Notes under the pieces: model-generated
Databases searched by the model: none
The model's input: the letters and a program-made list of their open reading frames with translations, nothing else
What the model was told of the DNA's origin: nothing
Part shown: positions 5,957-9,807 of the stretch, piece after piece
Numbering within the stretch: position 1 is the first letter of the stretch
Layout of the letters: every line of letters starts with the position of its first letter
Source: CBDUUP01 sp965370435
Lineage (GTDB): Bacteria > Chloroflexota > Anaerolineae > Anaerolineales > UBA11579
Reading direction: 5' to 3'
Length of the DNA stretch: 9,807 bases
Assembly (NCBI GenBank): GCA_965370435.1
Contig: CBDUUP010000149.1
Coordinates: 1-9,807 of the forward strand
Position numbers and translations under genes: made by a program

Positions 5957-6670
5957 TTAGTTCCCCCGAATAAAGAGAAGGTCAGTAGCCTTGTCAGGCA
6001 TTTTCCTGGGATCCCATCCTGCTATAGCCAGAACACCTGGAGAGGATTCTTCATTGTTTTCCCGTAAATCAGATTGGGGAACTACAAACAATCCAATGAA
6101 TATTGGTTTCGAGAGGTGTTTTCTTTCGCGTGTGCCCAATGTGATGATCGCATTGTTGTATTTGAAGTTCGGCGCGTCTCCATTTACATAGAGCAATAAT
6201 CTCAAGCTCTCTGTTTCCTCACCAGTTTCAATCAAAAGATCTGTATGGGGAGGAAATAGATTTGGTTCTTTGTTATGTTCTGGCAGTCCCATGATGTTGT
6301 CCATTGTGACAGTTGCTATGTGTTCATCTATCAAGTTTCTAAATTGAGGAATAAAAACTGGTCCTACTCGTTCTTTTCCAATCTCAATATGCACTTGGCC
6401 AGTTTCGTGGATGGATAGCTTCGGCATATCATCAGATACGCTTTGTTTGGTGTAATCAAAGGTAAATTCTACACGTTCTTCACCAGGCAATAAGCCACGA
6501 AATGTTTGCTTACCGCCATAGTACCTACCATGAGGAGCATATGGGAAGATGTATAAACTAGCATCATTGACAGATAACGCTATTTTGCAAAACTTTTTTA
6601 GAACACCAGAGTGACTAACTAAAAATCTAATGCTTTTGACATCTGGAATTTGAAGGTTTTTTCCATTCAT
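5957..6670 (-). CDS. Unknown protein, second gene of HEPN-like cassette
   Basis: A 237-residue soluble protein that I do not recognise. It has no signal peptide or membrane segment. It is rich in alternating hydrophobic strands: ASLYIFPYAPHGRYYGGKQTF (about 37-57), a long strand VEFTFDY, then PKLSIHETGQVHIEIGK (about 82-98) with an H-x3-G-x-V-H arrangement, and a C-terminal half (SLRLLLYVNGDAP, PIFIGLFVVPQSD) of similar character. This suggests an all-beta or alpha/beta fold. The start at 6670 lies 9 bases after the stop of the upstream gene, so the two are almost certainly co-transcribed and perhaps translationally coupled; the only ribosome-binding sequence is a weak AGG overlapping that stop. 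Base composition is visibly more AT-rich than the lipoprotein genes to the left. The MITE lies 40 bases beyond its stop. Partner in function with the HEPN-like protein is inference from layout. Confidence 0.85.
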   Translation of the reverse strand: MNGKNLQIPDVKSIRFLVSHSGVLKKFCKIALSVNDASLYIFPYAPHGRYYGGKQTFRGLLPGEERVEFTFDYTKQSVSDDMPKLSIHETGQVHIEIGKERVGPVFIPQFRNLIDEHIATVTMDNIMGLPEHNKEPNLFPPHTDLLIETGEETESLRLLLYVNGDAPNFKYNNAIITLGTRERKHLSKPIFIGLFVVPQSDLRENNEESSPGVLAIAGWDPRKMPDKATDLLFIRGN

Positions 6671-6679
6671 AAGAATTAC

Positions 6680-7459
6680 CTAGAGTGGCCCACTTCCCTC
6701 AAGAAATTGAGTAATATCGGGATCGAGCAATCCTGCATCGAATAAACCCGATCCTTGAATTATTAGAGGACGAATATCAGCATCCGACAGTCTGATTACC
6801 CACTCTTGGCTCCCATCATCCTGTTTCAGCTGTTCCCAATACCGGCGCATTCCTATTTCAGATTGCATTTTGATGGCTTCGGGTATTTCATAATTCAGCA
6901 CGTCTGGCATCGAAACCCTTGCGTCATCAAATTCTTTCACGCCATGTATAAAATAATTTCGGATCTGATATAGTTCACTAACTTGTGGTCCATCTGGGTG
7001 ATCCCGCATGTGAGTTGCGAGAGGTTGAACTCTTCGGATATCAGTATTCGGGTTGTAATTTCCTGTTTTCATGGCAGGCAACCTATCTTGGTCAATCAAC
7101 CACTCAATCCCTGAGATTAAATTATCGCTGCTCCTTCGTCTTCCGTTGCGGTTAGCGAACATGTTGTTTATGCCCAGTCTTGAATGTCCTATCAACTCAA
7201 GCATTGGAAAGAGCACTATTGACGCTTCAACAAATATCGTTTTCCAATTATTGTTGTTGATCTCGGCTAATCTACTGGCAGAGCGCGCCATACGTCGAGC
7301 CATAGTCAGCACAGACAGAGCTTTAGCCTCAATAGGATATGTCAGGTTAGGTAATGAATTCCTCCGTGTTTCTTCCCATTCGTTATGGATATAGTTTAGA
7401 AGAGCTCTCCATTCCGCTGGGTAGTGTCTGCACGGTATGTCAACGTTAAAGTATGGCAT
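6680..7459 (-). CDS. HEPN-like protein, first gene of two-gene cassette
   Basis: A 259-residue soluble, mostly helical protein. The key feature is QIRNYFIHG: Arg167-Asn-x3-His172, which fits the R-x4-6-H active motif of HEPN domains, seen in many RNA-cleaving toxins and defence effectors (established for the superfamily). Two segments fit a HEPN helical bundle: a long hydrophobic helix TIFVEASIVLFPMLELIGHSRLG (about 75-97) and the motif helix SELYQIRNYFIHGVKEF (161-177). No nucleotidyltransferase, ATPase or transmembrane part is present. I start it at 7459 (MPYFNVDIPC) because a perfect AAGGAGG lies 6 bases upstream; an ATG further upstream at 7504 lacks such support and runs through the recO remnant junction. 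It leads an operon with the gene at 6670. No clear promoter is visible in the 75 bases between it and the recO fragment. HEPN membership is inference; nuclease activity is unproven. Confidence 0.82.
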   Translation of the reverse strand: MPYFNVDIPCRHYPAEWRALLNYIHNEWEETRRNSLPNLTYPIEAKALSVLTMARRMARSASRLAEINNNNWKTIFVEASIVLFPMLELIGHSRLGINNMFANRNGRRRSSDNLISGIEWLIDQDRLPAMKTGNYNPNTDIRRVQPLATHMRDHPDGPQVSELYQIRNYFIHGVKEFDDARVSMPDVLNYEIPEAIKMQSEIGMRRYWEQLKQDDGSQEWVIRLSDADIRPLIIQGSGLFDAGLLDPDITQFLEGSGPL

Positions 7460-7532
7460 TTGTGCCTCCTTTTTTGAAAACAAAGGGTAATTCTTTCTGT
7501 ACAAACTTGATGGTGAATAGCTCTAAAACATC

Positions 7533-7661
7533 TCCCTCTGCAATGGCGCGCAGCTTGCCCCGCTCACGAGTGAAAAAGGTGAGCAAGCGGTCGGCTTCGC
7601 CCCAGTCGGAATGGCGCAGCACGACGGCCTCGGCGCGGAAAGAGCGTGGTTGGCGCGGCAT
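7533..7661 (-). pseudogene. recO: recO 5' fragment (43 codons), truncated
   Basis: The first 43 residues are a typical RecO N-terminus: RSFRAEAVVLRHSDWGEADR, then LLTFFTRERGKLRAIAEG, the OB-fold start of the RecF-pathway recombination mediator that loads RecA with RecR. RecO is normally about 240-260 residues. Here similarity stops at AEG (7533); the frame goes on for 28 unrelated codons, overlapping the start of the HEPN-like gene, and ends at 7446. The DNA-binding remainder and zinc-finger region are missing. The break falls at the beginning of the AT-rich cassette, so the gene was probably cut when that DNA arrived or by later deletion. A functional recO would have to exist elsewhere. The promoter and start are duplicated at 5379-5408. 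Confidence 0.85.
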
Positions 7662-7678
7662 GGGGGGAGTATACCAGA
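7649..7678 (-). repeat. Copy 2 of the duplicated recO head
   Basis: Thirty bases match 5379-5408 except for one position inside the -10 element (TATACT here, TATCCT there). The match ends within the fifth codon on one side and just upstream of the extended -10 on the other. Confidence 0.85.
7668..7676 (-). promoter_or_regulatory. Extended -10 promoter giving a leaderless recO transcript
   Basis: The minus strand reads TGG-TATACT, then six C residues, then the recO ATG at 7661. With the -10 ending six bases before the start codon, transcription would begin at or within a base or two of the ATG, so the message would be leaderless; there is no room for a ribosome-binding site and none is seen. 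The gene it serves is now truncated. Confidence 0.6.
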
Positions 7679-7743
7679 CAGGGGGAAGGGGGGAAACAGG
7701 GGCCGGGAGTCGATGCGCCAGCCCTTCAGCCGGAGGGCGGGGA

Positions 7744-7773
7744 TTGTGATAAACTTGAAAGGCGGAATATATT
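7744..7773 (+). promoter_or_regulatory. Candidate promoter of the AbrB/MazE-type gene
   Basis: TTGTGA (7744-7749) and TATATT (7768-7773) are separated by 18 bases, in front of a GGAG (7780-7783) and the start at 7793. Antitoxins of this family often bind their own promoter, but no clear operator repeat is visible apart from the AT-rich TATATTTATATT. Confidence 0.45.
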
Positions 7774-7792
7774 TATATTGGAGTGATGGATT

Positions 7793-8038
7793 ATGCGGCG
7801 GAGACTGGCGAAATACAATGATGATCTGATCGTCCCCTTACCGGAAGAATATCTCCTAGCGTTGGGGTTGGACGAGGGCGATGATGTTTGGGTCCGGTTA
7901 GACGAGGGAGGCAGACGAATCGTGCTTGTCCCCAGTGAGACGTTGTTGGAGACTGCCGGGGTGGATGATGTGTTCGCGCGTCAGGTTGCGGAGTTTGTTG
8001 AGCGTTATCGGGTTACGTTAGAGGCGTTGGCGGAATAA
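7793..8038 (+). CDS. AbrB/MazE/SpoVT-type antitoxin, orphan
   Basis: An 81-residue protein whose first 48 residues follow the swapped-hairpin AbrB DNA-binding fold: RRRLAKYNDDLIVPLPEEYLLALGLDEGDDVWVRLDEGGRRIVLVPS, with the usual [IV]P-[LI]P...LGL..GD.V pattern. The C-terminal helix VAEFVERYRVTLEALAE resembles the toxin-binding tails of antitoxins paired with Doc-type or similar toxins (family knowledge, from memory). Antitoxins of this kind neutralise a partner toxin and repress their own operon. The start at 7793 has GGAG 9 bases upstream. It is the only gene on the plus strand, divergent from the recO remnant. No toxin follows: the 131 bases to the convergent gene end hold no open frame of toxin size. 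It is therefore a solitary antitoxin or the survivor of a lost pair. Confidence 0.85.
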   Translation: MRRRLAKYNDDLIVPLPEEYLLALGLDEGDDVWVRLDEGGRRIVLVPSETLLETAGVDDVFARQVAEFVERYRVTLEALAE

Positions 8039-8169
8039 ACTGAGGTCTAGATTTTCTCCTATCCAATTCCATCATTATCTCCATCAAAATTATGCGGATC
8101 CGGCGGTAGCACGGTGAAATACTGGTATGAGATATCCTTGCATTGAAGCCTCCTCATATTGCACCCTGG

Positions 8170-8913
8170 TTATCGCCACGTGTTAGTTTCATTTACCCAC
8201 CCACTTCCGCTGGGGCATTCAACAAAGTAAAAATTGCCGCTCATGTAATTTTTATGGTTCTTCAATTCCAGGGCTCTTTGTTGTTCTGAACCGGAGTACC
8301 AATCTTTTACTTGGCACCTTTCACCGTTTGGTAGATAGCCTAGATGAATTCTCACGGCTGAAATATCATCAAAATATGGGGCACCCGTACAACCACCGCA
8401 ATCTATATAAATTGATCCAATTCTCTTTCTTATTTCAAAATTATAGTGAAGCCCAAAGCCTATGATAAGCACATACACAAGAACTAACCAATAACGATTT
8501 TTTCTCCATAACCAAACGTGAAAGGCACCAATCAGCGTAAGAAGTAGGAAGAATATTGGAAGGGAGATCAGCAAACGGCTAGCAATTTCTTCTGGTGATA
8601 AATCTGAAAATCTGGACAATAGACCGATTAGACTTAGTGCCGTAAATACGCCAGCAAAACGCATCCCTTCTTGCCACGATGTCCTCTCATGCCCTGCCTT
8701 TGGTTTGTCACTAGGTTTTGGTAAATCTCGTCCGCAGTAACGGCAGACAATAGCGGCTACTTTGATCTCCTCCGCACAGAAGGGACAAACCTTCATGGTG
8801 GGTTTTGGTAGACTTGCTTTATTTGTAATAAGATTTCGGTCACAGTAAGGACATACCAAGCCTCCTGCCATGATTGACTCACCGCAGTATGGACAATCCT
8901 TAGTACCTTTCAT
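8170..8913 (-). CDS. Double zinc-ribbon membrane protein with extracytoplasmic tail
   Basis: A 247-residue protein with two N-terminal zinc ribbons: CPYC...CPYC (Cys7, 10, 21, 24) and CPFCAEEIKVAAIVCRYCGRDL (Cys43, 46, 57, 60), the second close to the short UPF0547-type ribbon. Three hydrophobic segments follow, at about 85-100, 113-136 and 141-157, then a polar tail of about 90 residues with four more cysteines (DCGGC, GERC, VEC). The ribbons would be cytoplasmic and, with three membrane passes, the tail outside. Function is unknown; such ribbons usually bind protein or nucleic acid. Two start codons are adjacent (8916 and 8913); I prefer 8913 because AAGGAG (8920-8925) then sits 6 bases away rather than 3. 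It is 68 bases downstream of a related gene on the same strand, so the two probably form an operon. The composition is AT-rich like the HEPN-like cassette. Confidence 0.85.
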   Translation of the reverse strand: MKGTKDCPYCGESIMAGGLVCPYCDRNLITNKASLPKPTMKVCPFCAEEIKVAAIVCRYCGRDLPKPSDKPKAGHERTSWQEGMRFAGVFTALSLIGLLSRFSDLSPEEIASRLLISLPIFFLLLTLIGAFHVWLWRKNRYWLVLVYVLIIGFGLHYNFEIRKRIGSIYIDCGGCTGAPYFDDISAVRIHLGYLPNGERCQVKDWYSGSEQQRALELKNHKNYMSGNFYFVECPSGSGWVNETNTWR

Positions 8914-8981
8914 CATCTGCTCCTTACTATGGTTACTTTATTATTCTCTTGATCGAGGCAGTAGATAGATGCTTGATTTCC

Positions 8982-9569
8982 TCAGTTGATTCGCTCATAA
9001 ACTTGTACTACATAATCTTGCTTTGTGAATTCCATATAAACTCCTTTGCCCACATAGTAAACAGCCGCCCAATTCAGAATAGGTATGATAGTCCAAACCA
9101 TCATAATAAGAATGTTTGAGATGTCCATGCTTCCATATCTACCTTTAGTCGATAACCACACTAGTGCAGCATATATTACGAATCCATAAATCCTGTATCT
9201 AGAGTCGAAAGTTTCGTCATAGTAAATGTTGTCGGTGTTTGAGAATACAAGGTAATCAATAGCTAATACGATCACAACCAAAACCACAAGACTGGCTATG
9301 CCGATTATTAGATACCAGAATCCACCGATTGGCTTCTCAAGCTCCTTTTTTATTTGTACATTTTTCGGCTCAATTGCCTTTTGAGTTTCGGTAAGATCGC
9401 GCTTACAGAATCGGCATACAATTGCGACCGCTTTGATTTCTTCAGCGCAATAAGGGCATACTTTTGTATCTCCTGTCTTATCATGAACATCCTTCCCACA
9501 AAAACGACAGAAGGCAGATTTGGCTAATATTTCTTCGGCGCAGAAGGGGCATATTTTGGTTTCTTGCAT
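8982..9569 (-). CDS. Double zinc-ribbon membrane protein
   Basis: A 195-residue relative of the gene downstream. Two zinc ribbons, CPFCAEEI...CRFCGK (Cys7, 10, 21, 24) and CPYCAEEIKAVAIVCRFCKRDL (Cys38, 41, 52, 55), are followed by a charged linker (56-80) and three hydrophobic segments at about 84-109, 127-140 and 151-175, ending in a short polar tail. It has the same ribbon-ribbon-membrane order as its neighbour, but the membrane parts are not alike and the large cysteine-containing tail is missing. Function unknown. The start is taken at the ATG at 9569 (MQETKIC); a TTG at 9575 is in frame but unsupported, and the nearest G-rich sequence, GGGATGA, is rather far upstream. A promoter candidate lies at 9621-9649. 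It is probably the first gene of a two-gene unit. Confidence 0.82.
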   Translation of the reverse strand: MQETKICPFCAEEILAKSAFCRFCGKDVHDKTGDTKVCPYCAEEIKAVAIVCRFCKRDLTETQKAIEPKNVQIKKELEKPIGGFWYLIIGIASLVVLVVIVLAIDYLVFSNTDNIYYDETFDSRYRIYGFVIYAALVWLSTKGRYGSMDISNILIMMVWTIIPILNWAAVYYVGKGVYMEFTKQDYVVQVYERIN

Positions 9570-9620
9570 AATCAAATCATCCCGTCTCTCAATGTAGCTA
9601 CAATAATCCAGGGTATCCTA

Positions 9621-9649
9621 ATTTTACAGGATTTTCGATAATTAGACAA
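9621..9649 (-). promoter_or_regulatory. Candidate promoter of the zinc-ribbon gene pair
   Basis: On the minus strand, TTGTCT (9644-9649) is followed by 17 bases and TAAAAT (9621-9626). The spacing is ideal, with hexamer matches of 4/6 and 5/6 to consensus. It lies about 50 bases upstream of the start at 9569. Confidence 0.5.
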
Positions 9650-9690
9650 TCAAATACTAACTAATTCCATAAACCCCGCCCCGCAACCCT

Positions 9691-9723
9691 CTCGCGTTTT
9701 TCGCGCAATTTCGCCCATTTCGC
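9691..9723. repeat. Short TCGCG-periodic intergenic repeat
   Basis: TCGCG-like words recur about every nine to ten bases (TCGCGTTTT, TCGCGCAATT, TCGCCCATT, TCGCGG). The stretch lies between the zinc-ribbon promoter and the gene tail at the window edge. It may be a degenerate tandem repeat; no function can be assigned. Confidence 0.45.
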
Positions 9724-9769
9724 GGTCCAACCTCATCCCCGCAGGGAGAGTTACCACTTCCCCTTCAAT

Positions 9770-9807
9770 CTACCCCTTCCTCTCCCACACCTCATACAAC
9801 CCCAGCA
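9770..9807 (-). CDS. 3' end of a gene running off the right edge
   Basis: Only the last 11 codons and stop are in the window (residues LGLYEVWERKG, TAG at 9770-9772). They match the ending of the detached tail at 5250-5378, differing in the last residue (G here, E there) and one base. This may be the intact parent of that fragment. The family cannot be told from 11 residues; see the entry at 5250 for what the longer copy suggests. Confidence 0.65.
   Translation of the reverse strand, partial: LGLYEVWERKG

Noticed and set aside
5957..7459. HEPN/MNT toxin-antitoxin pair
   Set aside because: The partner lacks the GSx10DxD nucleotidyltransferase signature and is beta-rich, so it is not a classical MNT antitoxin; other kinds of pairing remain open.
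8039..8169. Toxin gene following the antitoxin
   Set aside because: The 131 bases contain no open frame of toxin size with a start and ribosome-binding site, on either strand.

Overview
The window looks like a chromosomal segment of a GC-rich, free-living bacterium, most likely a member of the Chloroflexota (Anaerolineae/Caldilineae-like). This is inference from style: WD40-repeat lipoproteins ending their signal in LAC|NL, intergenic dyads of the CACGAAG/CACAGAG type, a GAAC-N4-GTTC type LexA box, and a RecO fragment with the look of that phylum. No rRNA or marker gene confirms it. There are no tRNA or rRNA genes, no CRISPR array and no transposase gene.

Left half (1-5250), GC-rich and all on the minus strand: a family-4 type glycosyltransferase (36-1205), a lipoprotein made almost wholly of 14 WD40 repeats (1394-3448), and a second secreted lipoprotein of unknown family (3752-5128). 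Each of the three genes is followed, within about 50 bases of its stop codon, by a related imperfect dyad repeat (1-30, 1276-1350, 3670-3735). The 303-base gap between the two lipoprotein genes also holds a more elaborate nested inverted repeat (3547-3652).

Right half (about 5250-9807) is a patchwork. A visibly AT-richer accessory stretch lies between two copies of the same gene tail (5250-5378 and 9770-9807, the latter cut by the window edge). Inside are: a duplicated recO start region (5379-5408 and 7649-7678), one copy still carrying 43 RecO codons (7533-7661); a C/A-rich leader (minus strand sense) behind a perfect-consensus sigma70 promoter with a LexA-like operator (5707-5735); a 158-bp non-autonomous transposable element with 23-bp terminal inverted repeats and an 8-bp target duplication (5743-5916); a two-gene cassette whose first product carries a HEPN-like RNxxxH motif (7459 down to 5957); an orphan AbrB/MazE-type antitoxin (7793-8038, the only plus-strand gene); and two related double-zinc-ribbon membrane proteins (8913-8170 and 9569-8982).

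The best candidate for an undescribed system is the two-gene HEPN-like cassette. It sits in a rearrangement hot spot with broken recO pieces, a MITE, an orphan antitoxin and a stranded SOS promoter. That it is a defence or stress module is inference from one motif, operon layout and context, not something the sequence proves.
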